NCBI GenBank assembly: GCA_902765725.1
Contig: CACXAT010000002.1
Span: forward strand, 62,001-126,000
From: an uncultured Lachnospiraceae bacterium
GTDB lineage: Bacteria > Bacillota > Clostridia > Lachnospirales > Lachnospiraceae
Length of the DNA stretch: 64,000 bases
Direction: 5' to 3'
Part shown: positions 33,179 to 42,549 of the stretch, in pieces
Numbering within the stretch: position 1 is the first letter of the stretch
Layout: each line of letters begins with the position of its first letter
The notes under the pieces: model-generated
Databases searched by the model: none
What the model saw: only the letters and a program-made list of their open reading frames with translations
Told to the model about the DNA's origin: nothing
Made by a program: the position numbers and the translations under genes

Positions 33179-35209
33179 ATGGCGAACAAGGGACCGTATT
33201 ACATCACTACAGCGATTGCCTACTCATCGGGCAAGCCGCATATCGGCAACACATATGAGGCAGTTCTCGCAGACGCGATCGCGCGCTACAAGAGAGTAGA
33301 GGGCTACGACGTCGTGTTCCAGACCGGAACCGACGAGCATGGCCAGAAAAATGAGATCAAGGCTTCGGAAGCCGGCATGACCCCGCAGGCCTTTGTCGAC
33401 AAGAACTCTGCGGAGATCAAGAGAATCTGGGATCTTATGAATACCAGCTATGACCGCTTTGTCCGGACCTCCGACCCGGAGCATAAGAAGAAGGTCCAGA
33501 AGATCTTCAGGAAGCTCTATGACCAGGGAGATATCTACAAGGGCTCCTACGAAGGCTGGTACTGCACGCCCTGTGAGTCCTTCTGGACCCAGTCCCAGCT
33601 GGTGGACGGCAAATGCCCTGACTGCGGACGCCCGGTTACCATGGCCAGCGAAGAGGCGTATTTCTTCAGAATGAGCAAATACGCGGACCGTCTGATCGAG
33701 CACATCAATACACATCCGGAGTTTATCCAGCCGGTTGCCCGCAAGAATGAGATGATGAACAATTTCCTCCTTCCGGGCCTGCAGGATCTGTGCGTCTCCA
33801 GGACTTCCTTTACCTGGGGTATCCCGGTAGACTTTGATCCGAAGCACGTGGTCTACGTCTGGCTGGACGCGCTGAGCAACTACATCACCTTCGCGGGATA
33901 TGACGTGGACGGATCCACGGACGAATACAGCAGGTACTGGCCGGCGGATCTTCATCTGATCGGCAAGGACATCATCCGCTTCCATACCATCTACTGGCCC
34001 ATCTTCCTGATGGCACTGGGTGAGCCGCTGCCCAGGCAGGTATTCGGACACCCCTGGCTTCTGATGGGGGACGGCAAGATGTCCAAATCCAAGGGAAATG
34101 TACTCTACGCGGATGAGCTGGCGGATGTCTTCGGCGTGGACGCGGTGCGCTATTTTGTGCTGCACGAGATGCCCTTTGAAAATGACGGTGTCCTGACCTG
34201 GGATCTGTGCGTGGAGCGTTTCAACTCTGATCTTGCCAACACGCTCGGAAACCTGGTGAACCGCACGATCTCCATGACCAACAAGTATTTTGACGGAGTC
34301 GTATGCGCGACCGGCGTTACCGATCTCCAGGTCGCGCCCTCCGGCGTAGTTTCCGAGGGACAGACCGGAAGCATCGATGAAGATCTGAAGAAGATCGTTC
34401 TCGAGACACCGGCAAAGGTCACGGAGAAGATGGACAGGCTTCGCGTAGCGGATGCGATCAGCGAGGTATTTGCCCTCTTCAAGAGATGCAACAAGTATAT
34501 CGACGAGACAGCTCCCTGGGTCCTGGCAAAGGGCGAGGACCAGCTGACGAAGGACCGTCTGAGCCAGGTTCTCTACAACCTGGTGGAGGCCATCGCGGTG
34601 GGCGCGGAGCTGCTCGAATCCTTCATGCCGGATACCGCGCAGAAGATCCTGCAGCAGCTCAATGCGAAGAAGCGCGGCCTGGACAACATGGATACCTTCG
34701 GACAGTATCCGTCCAATGAGAAGGTCACCGACCAGCCGCAGATCCTCTTCCAGAGACTGAAGGCGGAGGATGTGGAAGCTGCGGTCGCAAAACTGCAGCA
34801 GGCCAGGGCGGAAGCGGCAGGCGCGCCCCAGGAAGAGGAGAAGGCAGCCGGGGACGAGGATTCCATGGACGTGGAGAAGAAGGAAGAGGTCAGCATCGAT
34901 GACTTCGCGAAGCTTCAGATCCAGGTCGGAGAGATCGTTCACTGTGAGGCGGTCAAGAAGTCCAAGAAGCTCCTCTGCAGCCAGGTGAAGATCGGGTCGC
35001 AGACACGTCAGATCGTCTCCGGCATCAAGCAGTGGTACACACCGGAGGAGATGGTCGGCAAGAAGGTCCTGGTCATCACGAACCTCAAGCCGGCAAAGCT
35101 CGCGGGACAGCTGAGTGAAGGCATGATCCTGTGCGCGGAGGACAACCAGGGCCGTCTGAGCCTGGTAAGCCCGGAGAGCGCCGTATCCTGCGGAGCTGAG
35201 GTGCGCTGA
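33179..35209 (+). CDS. metG: Methionine--tRNA ligase
   Basis: A 676-residue class I synthetase that charges tRNA(Met) and the initiator tRNA. The HIGH motif reads HIGN (about residue 20), a Cys-rich zinc knuckle CTPCESF..KCPDCGRP follows, and KMSKS is at residues 300-304. A C-terminal tRNA-binding/dimerisation OB domain is present (about 570-676, DFAKLQIQVGEIVHCEAVKKSKKLL). The linker between has a Glu/Ala-rich stretch. The start at 33179 is taken for homology to the family start MANKGPYYITTAIAY. Its stop is followed by a near-perfect 14-base tandem duplication (35197-35210 and 35211-35224). Confidence 0.97.
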   Translation: MANKGPYYITTAIAYSSGKPHIGNTYEAVLADAIARYKRVEGYDVVFQTGTDEHGQKNEIKASEAGMTPQAFVDKNSAEIKRIWDLMNTSYDRFVRTSDPEHKKKVQKIFRKLYDQGDIYKGSYEGWYCTPCESFWTQSQLVDGKCPDCGRPVTMASEEAYFFRMSKYADRLIEHINTHPEFIQPVARKNEMMNNFLLPGLQDLCVSRTSFTWGIPVDFDPKHVVYVWLDALSNYITFAGYDVDGSTDEYSRYWPADLHLIGKDIIRFHTIYWPIFLMALGEPLPRQVFGHPWLLMGDGKMSKSKGNVLYADELADVFGVDAVRYFVLHEMPFENDGVLTWDLCVERFNSDLANTLGNLVNRTISMTNKYFDGVVCATGVTDLQVAPSGVVSEGQTGSIDEDLKKIVLETPAKVTEKMDRLRVADAISEVFALFKRCNKYIDETAPWVLAKGEDQLTKDRLSQVLYNLVEAIAVGAELLESFMPDTAQKILQQLNAKKRGLDNMDTFGQYPSNEKVTDQPQILFQRLKAEDVEAAVAKLQQARAEAAGAPQEEEKAAGDEDSMDVEKKEEVSIDDFAKLQIQVGEIVHCEAVKKSKKLLCSQVKIGSQTRQIVSGIKQWYTPEEMVGKKVLVITNLKPAKLAGQLSEGMILCAEDNQGRLSLVSPESAVSCGAEVR

Positions 35210-35259
35210 CTGAGGTACGCTGACTAGGTCAGTTAACAGGAAAGATACGAATCAGGCGG

Positions 35260-35291
35260 GCATCCGGAGACTGTGGTTTCCGGATGCTTTC
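35260..35291 (+). terminator. Intrinsic terminator after metG
   Basis: GCATCCGGA pairs perfectly with TCCGGATGC around a 10-base loop, followed by TTTCC. Read-through to tatD is possible as the gap is small. Confidence 0.75.
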
Positions 35292-35312
35292 CATACTCAG
35301 CAGGAGAGGCCT

Positions 35313-36218
35313 ATGATCGGGAAACCTATGATCTGCGATACGCATGCACATTATGACGACGAAGCCTTTGACAGTGACCGGGAGTCACTTCTGGCAGCAG
35401 GACTTTCGGAGGGCGGCGTGGAGTTTGCCGTGAACGTTGGCGCGTCCATGCATGGCGCGGACGCGTCCGCAAAGATGGCGCGGCAGTACGATGTCATCTA
35501 TGCCGGCTGCGGGATCCATCCGGATGACGTGGGCGTATTTGAGCATGCGGGGTATGACCTGCATGGCCAGCCGGCTGGTGCAGAGACCGACGAAACGGAT
35601 CCGGAAGAAGCACAGCGGCTCCACAGGCGCCATCTGGAATGGGCGAGGTTTTCCTGCCCGGAGGAGGCCATGCAGCATCTGCGGGAGCTGTGCCGCGGAC
35701 CGAAGGTAGTCTGTGTCGGGGAGATCGGTCTGGATTACCACTGGATGGTGGAAGAGAAGGAAGTTCAGAAGAAATGGTTCCGCGCCCAGATGCAGCTGGC
35801 ATATGAGCTGGGTCTTCCGATCAACGTGCACAGCCGCAACGCGGCGCAGGACACCTTCGATCTGATCCGGGAGAACTATGACGCCGGGCAGTATACGGGA
35901 GGTGTCATCCACTGCTATTCCGGCAGCCGTGAGCTTGCCCGGGAATATGTGAAGATGGGATATCACATCGGGATCGGCGGTGTGATCACCTTTAAAAACT
36001 CCAAGACTCTGAAGAGAGTGGTGGAGGACACGCCGATCGAGTACCTGGTCACGGAGACGGACTGCCCCTATCTTTCTCCGGAGCCGAACCGGGGAAAGAG
36101 AAATGACTCTTGCAATATTTCTTTTGTGATTGAGAAGATCGCGCAGCTGAAGCAGATGGATGTGCAGGAATGTGCCGGGATCCTGCAGATGAATGCCCAT
36201 GAAGTATACAGGATATGA
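35313..36218 (+). CDS. TatD-family metal-dependent hydrolase
   Basis: A 301-residue TIM-barrel metallohydrolase. Metal ligands are visible: the N-terminal CDTHAHYDD, Glu in GEIGLDYHW, His in NVHSRNA, His in VIHCYSG and the Asp in TETDCPYL. The family includes TatD DNases and D-aminoacyl-tRNA deacylase types. It is longer than the usual 255-265 because of an insert of about 30 residues near 85-120 (GAETDETDPEEAQ). The start at 35313 has an AGGAGAG site. Its stop overlaps the rsmA start, a common pairing in Firmicutes. Confidence 0.93.
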   Translation: MIGKPMICDTHAHYDDEAFDSDRESLLAAGLSEGGVEFAVNVGASMHGADASAKMARQYDVIYAGCGIHPDDVGVFEHAGYDLHGQPAGAETDETDPEEAQRLHRRHLEWARFSCPEEAMQHLRELCRGPKVVCVGEIGLDYHWMVEEKEVQKKWFRAQMQLAYELGLPINVHSRNAAQDTFDLIRENYDAGQYTGGVIHCYSGSRELAREYVKMGYHIGIGGVITFKNSKTLKRVVEDTPIEYLVTETDCPYLSPEPNRGKRNDSCNISFVIEKIAQLKQMDVQECAGILQMNAHEVYRI

Positions 36219-37147
36219 GTATGAGCAAATTATCAAACGCTAAAAATACGATTGCTGTAGTATCACAGCATGATTTTGATTTCCGCAAGCGCTTCGGGCA
36301 GAACTTTCTTGTGGATGAAGGAGTGATCCTGCGCGCGCTTGAAGCTGCGGGGGTAGATAAGGATGACGTTATCTTCGAGATCGGGCCGGGAATCGGGACG
36401 CTGACCCAGTACCTGTGCGAAGCCGCATACCAGGTGGCCGCCATAGAGATCGACAGGAAGCTGATCCCGATCCTGGAGGAGACGCTGCAGCAGTATGATA
36501 ACGTGCGGATCATCAACCAGGATGTTCTGAAAACAGACCTGCTGGGACTTGCCAGGGAATATGAAGCCGGCAGGCCGCAGGACGAAGCCACCGGCGCGGC
36601 CCGCAGATATGTGCCGAAGCATGATCTGAAGATCGTGGCCAATCTCCCCTACTACATCACGACGCCGATCCTGATGGGACTCTTCCGGCAGAAGGTTCCG
36701 GCCAGATCGGTCACGGTCATGGTACAGAAGGAGGTCGCGGAGCGGATGACGGCCCGGGCGGGGGGCAAGGATTATGGCTCTCTGTCCATTGCGGTCCAGT
36801 ATTATTCCAGGCCGCGGATCGTGGAGATCGTTCCGCCGGAGAGCTTTGTCCCCAGACCGAAGGTGACCAGCGCGGTCGTGACCATGGAGCTGTACGGCGA
36901 GCCGCCGGTAAAACCGGTGGATGAAGAACTCTTCATCGCCATAACGCGGGCCGCCTTTGAGCAGCGCAGAAAGACGCTGGTCAATGCCCTGGGCAGCAAT
37001 TCATCGGTTCCCTGCGGCAAGGACAGTGTCCGTCAGGCCCTGGAGAAGATGGGACTGAGTCCGTCCGTGCGCGGAGAAGCCCTCTCATTGGAAGAGTTTA
37101 TAAAACTGTCTGACCTGTTAAAGGGTTCAGAGCAGGAGCAGGCATAA
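36215..37147 (+). CDS. rsmA: 16S rRNA (adenine-1518/1519-N6) dimethyltransferase
   Basis: A 310-residue KsgA/RsmA enzyme that dimethylates two adjacent adenines near the 3' end of 16S rRNA. The motifs are KRFGQNFLVD, the SAM-binding EIGPGIGTLTQ, the catalytic VANLPYYITTPI and the MVQKEVAERM block. There is an insert of about 20 residues before the NLPYY motif (around residues 112-132), which makes it a little longer than usual. Translationally coupled to tatD by a 4-base overlap (an ATG at 36221 is also possible). Loss of this gene gives kasugamycin resistance in other bacteria. Confidence 0.96.
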   Translation: MSMSKLSNAKNTIAVVSQHDFDFRKRFGQNFLVDEGVILRALEAAGVDKDDVIFEIGPGIGTLTQYLCEAAYQVAAIEIDRKLIPILEETLQQYDNVRIINQDVLKTDLLGLAREYEAGRPQDEATGAARRYVPKHDLKIVANLPYYITTPILMGLFRQKVPARSVTVMVQKEVAERMTARAGGKDYGSLSIAVQYYSRPRIVEIVPPESFVPRPKVTSAVVTMELYGEPPVKPVDEELFIAITRAAFEQRRKTLVNALGSNSSVPCGKDSVRQALEKMGLSPSVRGEALSLEEFIKLSDLLKGSEQEQA

Positions 37148-37151
37148 AAGT

Positions 37152-37175
37152 GCCCCGGCAGCAGCCGGGGCTTTT
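37152..37175 (+). terminator. Intrinsic terminator after rsmA
   Basis: GCCCCGGC pairs perfectly with GCCGGGGC around a 4-base loop, followed by TTTTC. It also separates rsmA from the convergent YesL-like gene. Confidence 0.9.
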
Positions 37176-37197
37176 CAGTGTCATAAGAAAATGTCAG

Positions 37198-38028
37198 TCA
37201 GACCGGATCTTTCGGATCGGACGGCATCTGGTCTGCCGGGGGCTCATCCGCCGGGACCGCATCTGCCGGGGTCTCATCCGCCGGCATCTCTTCCGTCTCC
37301 GGCTTTGGCGGCACGGGAGCGTATCCCAGGCTGGAGAGGTCTGCCTCTTCATCGACCACGAATTCATTGTCCGGGGTGCTTTCCTGCCCGGTCTCTTCCG
37401 GCATCAGCTTCCGGAAGATCGGATACATCAGCTCCACATTGATCATCGCATTGACCGCGAATCCCAGCAGGATCCAGAACAGGATCAGGTTCCAGAAGAT
37501 CACGGTACTGGTCTGGGCCACGGTAATTCCCACCATCAGAGCCGCCGCTCCTGCAATGCCGATGGTCCTGGGGCCGTTTCCGAAGATCACCAGGGCTGCG
37601 TTCGCGAAGGTGTTCCGGATCGTGTTATAGAACCTGGACAGCAGGGCAAATGAATAGACCGTGATCAGGAACCAGAAGATCAGCCCCACCAGGATGACGG
37701 CGCGCACGACGGATCCGGATGTTCCCGGGACTGTGCGGTACATCATAAACTCCAGGGCAAAGAGTAAGAACAGCGCCAGCAGGATCAGCCACATGAGCGT
37801 CGCCTGCTTGAAATTCTCCTTAAAAGACTTGAAGAATCTCCTGGTCAGATAGCCATCCTCCGACTCCTTCATCTTGAAGAAGCAGTAATACATCGCTGTC
37901 ATGGACGCTCCGATGGTAAAGACCGGTATACTGCACACCAGGAACAGAAGGTTGAGCACCAGCAGGTCGGCGACCTTGCTCAGAAAGCGCATTAACGGGT
38001 TATCCAGGTCAAATAAGCCTCTTAACAT
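37198..38028 (-). CDS. YesL-family (DUF624) membrane protein
   Basis: A 276-residue protein with about five to six membrane segments in residues 1-205. The opening LFDLDNPLMRFLSKVADLLVLNLLFLVCSIP and the GASMTAMYYCFFKMKESEDGYLTRRFFKSFKENF block are YesL/DUF624 hallmarks. The function of the family is not known; it is often near carbohydrate transport genes. The last 60 residues are an acidic Pro-Ala-Asp-Glu tail with imperfect PADE repeats. It overlaps the stop of the upstream hydrolase gene by 7 bases. Confidence 0.85.
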   Translation of the reverse strand: MLRGLFDLDNPLMRFLSKVADLLVLNLLFLVCSIPVFTIGASMTAMYYCFFKMKESEDGYLTRRFFKSFKENFKQATLMWLILLALFLLFALEFMMYRTVPGTSGSVVRAVILVGLIFWFLITVYSFALLSRFYNTIRNTFANAALVIFGNGPRTIGIAGAAALMVGITVAQTSTVIFWNLILFWILLGFAVNAMINVELMYPIFRKLMPEETGQESTPDNEFVVDEEADLSSLGYAPVPPKPETEEMPADETPADAVPADEPPADQMPSDPKDPV

Positions 38029-39008
38029 ATTGAATCCTCCAGGAAACGGAGTACGTCCGCATAGACAGTTTCCTTATCCAGCTCGTTCAGCACCTCATGC
38101 CGGTCTTCCTCATAGATCTTCAGCTCTGTATTCTGAAGTCCCAGCGATCTGAACTGGGCAGCGACCTTTCCGGGCCCCTTGCCGTTTCCGCCCACCGGGT
38201 CCTTGGCACCGGCGATAAAGAGCACCGGAAGGCTCTTGGGCATGTGCTCCAGATTCGCCTTCGAGGTCAGATACAGAAGCGTCTGGAACAGTGTGTAGAA
38301 ACCGTTGCAGGTAAATACAAACTGCGTGCGGCGGTCCGCCACATAGGCATCAACGATGGATTCGTCCCTCGTGAGCCAGTCCACCTTGGTCCTCGCGGGC
38401 TCGAACTGCTTATTCAGAGAGCCCAGGGACAGGTTATTGAGGAAGGGACTGCGGTAGAACCAGCCCTTTCTGCTTCCGATAAACTTCGACAGGAACATCC
38501 CCAGAGCTGCCTCGGGGGCAGGGTGGTAGGCGGTCCCGCTGATGACGGCCGCAGTCAGGGAAGCGCCGCGCAGGCACAGATACTGCCTGGCCAGGAAGGA
38601 TCCCATGGAGTGTCCCAGCAGAAAATAGGGAAGCTCCGGGTACAGATCCTGGGTGAGCATCTGCAGCGTGCGGATATCCCGCATCAGGATCTTATTGCCG
38701 CTCAACTCGCCGGCGGGATCGGTGGAATTGCCCTCCAGGAAGTCATTTTCCCCGAAATATCCGAAATAGTTCTCATTGCCGTCCCGGATCGATCCGCCGT
38801 GTCCCAGCAGGTCGCAGCCGGTCACGATAAAACCGTGGGATGCCATAAAACAGGCAAAATCGTCATAGCGGTCGATGAATTCCTGCATGCCGTGTATGAT
38901 CTGCAGCACGCCCACGGGAGCGATGCCCTCGTCCGGAACCCACCTCAGCGCGCGGATCTGTGTCCTGTTATCCCCTGAAGGGTATGTAAATTCAGTCTTC
39001 ACAGCCAT
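38022..39008 (-). CDS. Alpha/beta hydrolase, monoacylglycerol-lipase / lysophospholipase-like
   Basis: A 328-residue serine hydrolase. The nucleophile motif is GHSMGS, HG in VLQIIHGMQEF forms the oxyanion region, GCDLLGHGGS is the following loop, and the C-terminal EEDRHEVLNEL supplies His. This pattern is typical of PldB/monoacylglycerol-lipase proteins that hydrolyse lysolipids. No signal peptide, so it is cytosolic. It is the first gene of a two-gene minus-strand operon with the YesL-like gene and divergent from ileS. Confidence 0.9.
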   Translation of the reverse strand: MAVKTEFTYPSGDNRTQIRALRWVPDEGIAPVGVLQIIHGMQEFIDRYDDFACFMASHGFIVTGCDLLGHGGSIRDGNENYFGYFGENDFLEGNSTDPAGELSGNKILMRDIRTLQMLTQDLYPELPYFLLGHSMGSFLARQYLCLRGASLTAAVISGTAYHPAPEAALGMFLSKFIGSRKGWFYRSPFLNNLSLGSLNKQFEPARTKVDWLTRDESIVDAYVADRRTQFVFTCNGFYTLFQTLLYLTSKANLEHMPKSLPVLFIAGAKDPVGGNGKGPGKVAAQFRSLGLQNTELKIYEEDRHEVLNELDKETVYADVLRFLEDSIC

Positions 39009-39091
39009 AATTTATCCTCCCAAACAGACCTATCATACCATAATCACGGATAGTTTCCTACAATCGGGCGTTTTTTTCGTGATTTCCCAAA

Positions 39092-39121
39092 TTGACACAT
39101 GTATCGGCATGCACCTATAAT
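39092..39121 (+). promoter_or_regulatory. Consensus promoter of ileS
   Basis: TTGACA (39092-39097), 18-base spacer, TATAAT (39116-39121). The leader to the ileS start is only about 70 bases, too short for a T-box. Confidence 0.88.
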
Positions 39122-39197
39122 GACCGATGATACTGTGTCAATCTATGCAATTATGCCGGGCAGCTGACGAGAAAGGCGCCCGCGGAGGTAAATCACA

Positions 39198-42100
39198 ATG
39201 CGATACACAAAGGTAAACACAGACCTGAACTTCGTCGAGAGGGAGAAGGATGTCAACCGGTTCTGGAAGGAGAATGACATCTTCCGCAAGAGCCTGAAGA
39301 TCCGTGAAGGAGCTCCGTACTATACATTTTACGACGGACCGCCCACGGCGAACGGCAAGCCCCACATCGGTCATGTCCTGACCCGTGTCATCAAGGATAT
39401 GATCCCGCGCTACCATACCATGAAGGGCGAGTATGTCCCCCGCAAGGCCGGCTGGGATACCCACGGACTTCCGGTAGAGCTGGGTGTTGAGAAGGAACTG
39501 GGTCTGAACGGAAAAGAGCAGATCGAGGAGTACGGCATGGAGCCGTTCATCCAGAAATGCAAGGAGTCTGTCTGGCAGTATAAGGGCATGTGGGAGGATT
39601 TCTCCGACACGGTCGGTTTCTGGGCAGACATGGATAATCCGTATGTCACCTATTATGATGATTTCATTGAATCTGAATGGTGGGCGCTCAAGGAGATCTG
39701 GAACAAGAAGCTCCTCTACAAGGGCTTCAAGGTCGTTCCCTACTGCCCGCGCTGCGGAACCCCGCTGAGCTCACAGGAAGTAGCCCAGGGGTACAAGCTG
39801 GTCAAAGAGCGCTCCGCGATCGTACGCTTCAAGGCGGCCGATGAGGAGGGAGTATACTATCTGGCATGGACCACGACTCCGTGGACACTCCCCAGCAACG
39901 TCGCTCTGTGCGTGAACCCGTCCGAGACCTACGTCAAGGTGAAGGCTGCGGACGGCTACACCTATATCCTTGCCCAGGCACTGGCAGACAAGGTCCTCGG
40001 CAAGCTGGCGGACAAGGCGGTTGCCGCTGAGGTCAGCAAGGCATACCACGACCAGGTAGCGGCTGCGGTGGCCCAGGGCCTGGATCCGAAGAGTGTGGAA
40101 TTCGACGCAGACGCCTATGACAGGAACGGTGTCCCGGAGGGCAAGGCATACGAAGTGCTGGAGACCTATGTGGGTACCGATCTGGAGCGCCGTGCCTATG
40201 AGCCGCTGTTCGAGGCAGCAGGAAAGGCTGCGGCAAAACAGCATAAGACCGGCCACTTTGTGACCTGCGACGATTATGTCACCATGACGGACGGTACCGG
40301 CATCGTTCATATCGCTCCGGCGTTTGGTGAGGATGACGGACGCATCGGCCGCAACTATGACCTTCCCTTCGTCCAGTTCGTAGACGGAACCGGAAACATG
40401 ACTTCGGATACGCCCTACGGCGGAATGTTTGTCAAGAAGGCAGATCCGGTTATCATCCGTGACCTGGACCATGAGGGCAAGCTGTTTGACGCTCCGAAGT
40501 TCGAGCATGAATATCCGCACTGCTGGCGCTGCGACACTCCGCTGATCTACTATGCGCGTGAGTCCTGGTTCATCAAGGTGACGGAGGTCCGTGACCAGCT
40601 GGTCGCGAACAACAATACGGTCAACTGGATTCCGCCCACGATCGGCTCCGGCCGTTTCGGCAACTGGCTGGAAAATGTTCAGGACTGGGGCATCAGCCGC
40701 AACCGTTACTGGGGAACTCCGCTTCCGGTCTGGGAGTGCGAGGACTGCGGAAAACAGATCTGCATCGGTTCCCGCGAGGAGCTGAAGGAGATGTCCGGTA
40801 GAGAGGACGCTCTGACCGTAGAGCTGCACAGACCCTATATCGACGAGTTTGTGTGCACCTGCCCGGAATGCGGCAGGCACAGCATGAAGAGAGTCCCGGA
40901 GGTCATTGACTGCTGGTTTGACTCCGGCGCGATGCCGTTTGCGCAGCATCATTATCCGTTTGAAAATAAAGAGATCTTCGAGCAGCAGTTCCCGGCCGCT
41001 TTCATTTCCGAGGCAGTGGACCAGACCAGAGGCTGGTTCTACTCTCTTATGGCGGAGTCGACGATCCTGTTCGGCAGGTCTCCGTATGAGAACGTTATCG
41101 TCCTGGGCCTGGTCCTTGACGGAAACGGGCAGAAGATGTCCAAGAGCAAGGGCAATGCGGTCGATCCCTTCGAGGCGCTGAAGACGCATGGCGCGGACGC
41201 GATCCGCTGGTACTTCTACAGCAATTCCGCTCCCTGGCTTCCGAACCGCTTCCACGGCAAGGCTGTGCAGGAAGGACAGAGAAAGTTCCTGGGAACACTG
41301 TGGAACACCTATGCGTTCTATGTCCTGTACGCGAACATTGACGACTTTGATCCGTCTGTATACGCAGACAGCTACAAGGCTCTCCTGGAGAGGGTCAAGG
41401 CAGGGGAGGAGGATGCGCTTCCGGTCATGGACCGTTGGCTGCTGTCGCGCATGAACACCATGATCCGCGACGCAGACAATTCCCTGGCGGCCTACAAGAT
41501 CCCGGAGACGGCCCGCGCACTGGAGTCCTTTGTGGATGACATGTCCAACTGGTACGTGCGCAGATGCCGTGACAGGTTCTGGGCACACGGCATGGAGCAG
41601 GATAAGATCAATGCCTACATGACGCTGTACATGGCACTGAAGAACCTGTGCCTGTGCGCGGCTCCGATGATCCCGTTCATGACGGAGGAGATCTGGCAGA
41701 ACATCGTCCGCGGCGCGGAACCGGCTGCAGCCGAGTCCATTCATCTGAGTGATTATCCGCAGGCGGATGAGCAGCTGATCAACGCAGAGCTTGAGACCTC
41801 CATGAATGAAGTCCTGAGCATTGTCGTGATGGGCCGCGCCGCCAGAAATGACGCGAACATCAAGAACCGCCAGCCGATCGGCCGCATGTTCGTCAAGGCC
41901 CCGCAGGCTCTTGGCCAGTACTTTGCCGATATCGTCACGGACGAGCTGAACGTGAAGAAGATCGAGTTCACGGATGACGTGAGAGCCTTCACCAGCTACA
42001 GCTTCAAGCCGCAGCTTCGCACCGTCGGTCCGAAGTATGGCAAACTGCTGGGCGGCATCAGGAAGTATCTTGCGGAAGTCGACGGCAATGCCGCGATGGA

Positions 42101-42524
42101 TGAGCTCAATGAGAGTGGAGCCGTTAAGTTCGATGTAAATGGGGAAGCCGTGGAGCTGACAGCGGAAGATCTTCTGATCGAGACCGCTCAGATGGAGGGC
42201 TTCGTAAGCCAGCAGAATGGTCCGTTTACGGTAGTTCTTGACACCAACCTGTCCGAAGAACTGATCGAGGAGGGCTTCGTGAGAGAGCTTGTGTCCAAGA
42301 TCCAGACAATGAGAAAAGAAGCAGGATTCGAAGTGCAGGATCACATCAGCGTATTCCAGTCGGCCAACGACAGGATCCGCGCGATCATGGAGAAGTTCGC
42401 AGGTGATCTGAAGCAGGAAGTCCTTGCAGAGTCTATTTCCTATGAGACAGCAGATGAGACCGCCTATACAAAGGAATGGACCGTAAATGGTGAGAAGGTT
42501 ACTCTGGCAGTAAAGAAGATCTGA
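39198..42524 (+). CDS. ileS: Isoleucine--tRNA ligase
   Basis: A 1108-residue class I synthetase. HIGH is at residues 56-59 and KMSKS at 646-650. The editing (CP1) domain is intact, with the Thr-rich WTTTPWTLPSN stretch and DGTGIVHIAPAFGEDD. The overall shape, a short N-terminus with GAPYYTFYDGPPTANGKPH and a long C-terminal region, resembles the type-2 (eukaryote-like) IleRS class that tends to resist mupirocin; I infer this by pattern only. There is an insert of around 40 residues in the editing domain near residues 265-320. The ribosome site is GGAGGT. No T-box leader is present, unusual for a Firmicute ileS. Confidence 0.97.
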   Translation: MRYTKVNTDLNFVEREKDVNRFWKENDIFRKSLKIREGAPYYTFYDGPPTANGKPHIGHVLTRVIKDMIPRYHTMKGEYVPRKAGWDTHGLPVELGVEKELGLNGKEQIEEYGMEPFIQKCKESVWQYKGMWEDFSDTVGFWADMDNPYVTYYDDFIESEWWALKEIWNKKLLYKGFKVVPYCPRCGTPLSSQEVAQGYKLVKERSAIVRFKAADEEGVYYLAWTTTPWTLPSNVALCVNPSETYVKVKAADGYTYILAQALADKVLGKLADKAVAAEVSKAYHDQVAAAVAQGLDPKSVEFDADAYDRNGVPEGKAYEVLETYVGTDLERRAYEPLFEAAGKAAAKQHKTGHFVTCDDYVTMTDGTGIVHIAPAFGEDDGRIGRNYDLPFVQFVDGTGNMTSDTPYGGMFVKKADPVIIRDLDHEGKLFDAPKFEHEYPHCWRCDTPLIYYARESWFIKVTEVRDQLVANNNTVNWIPPTIGSGRFGNWLENVQDWGISRNRYWGTPLPVWECEDCGKQICIGSREELKEMSGREDALTVELHRPYIDEFVCTCPECGRHSMKRVPEVIDCWFDSGAMPFAQHHYPFENKEIFEQQFPAAFISEAVDQTRGWFYSLMAESTILFGRSPYENVIVLGLVLDGNGQKMSKSKGNAVDPFEALKTHGADAIRWYFYSNSAPWLPNRFHGKAVQEGQRKFLGTLWNTYAFYVLYANIDDFDPSVYADSYKALLERVKAGEEDALPVMDRWLLSRMNTMIRDADNSLAAYKIPETARALESFVDDMSNWYVRRCRDRFWAHGMEQDKINAYMTLYMALKNLCLCAAPMIPFMTEEIWQNIVRGAEPAAAESIHLSDYPQADEQLINAELETSMNEVLSIVVMGRAARNDANIKNRQPIGRMFVKAPQALGQYFADIVTDELNVKKIEFTDDVRAFTSYSFKPQLRTVGPKYGKLLGGIRKYLAEVDGNAAMDELNESGAVKFDVNGEAVELTAEDLLIETAQMEGFVSQQNGPFTVVLDTNLSEELIEEGFVRELVSKIQTMRKEAGFEVQDHISVFQSANDRIRAIMEKFAGDLKQEVLAESISYETADETAYTKEWTVNGEKVTLAVKKI

Positions 42525-42549
42525 GCTCTGCAGCTCTATGGAGGTAAGA

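Noticed and set aside
33224..34942. 572-codon open frame on the minus strand opposite metG
   Set aside because: Antisense shadow of metG with no recognisable domain; high GC favours long open antisense frames.
35197..35224. 14-base tandem duplication at the metG stop as an attachment site
   Set aside because: No integrase or mobile gene nearby and no tRNA; it is most likely a slippage event.
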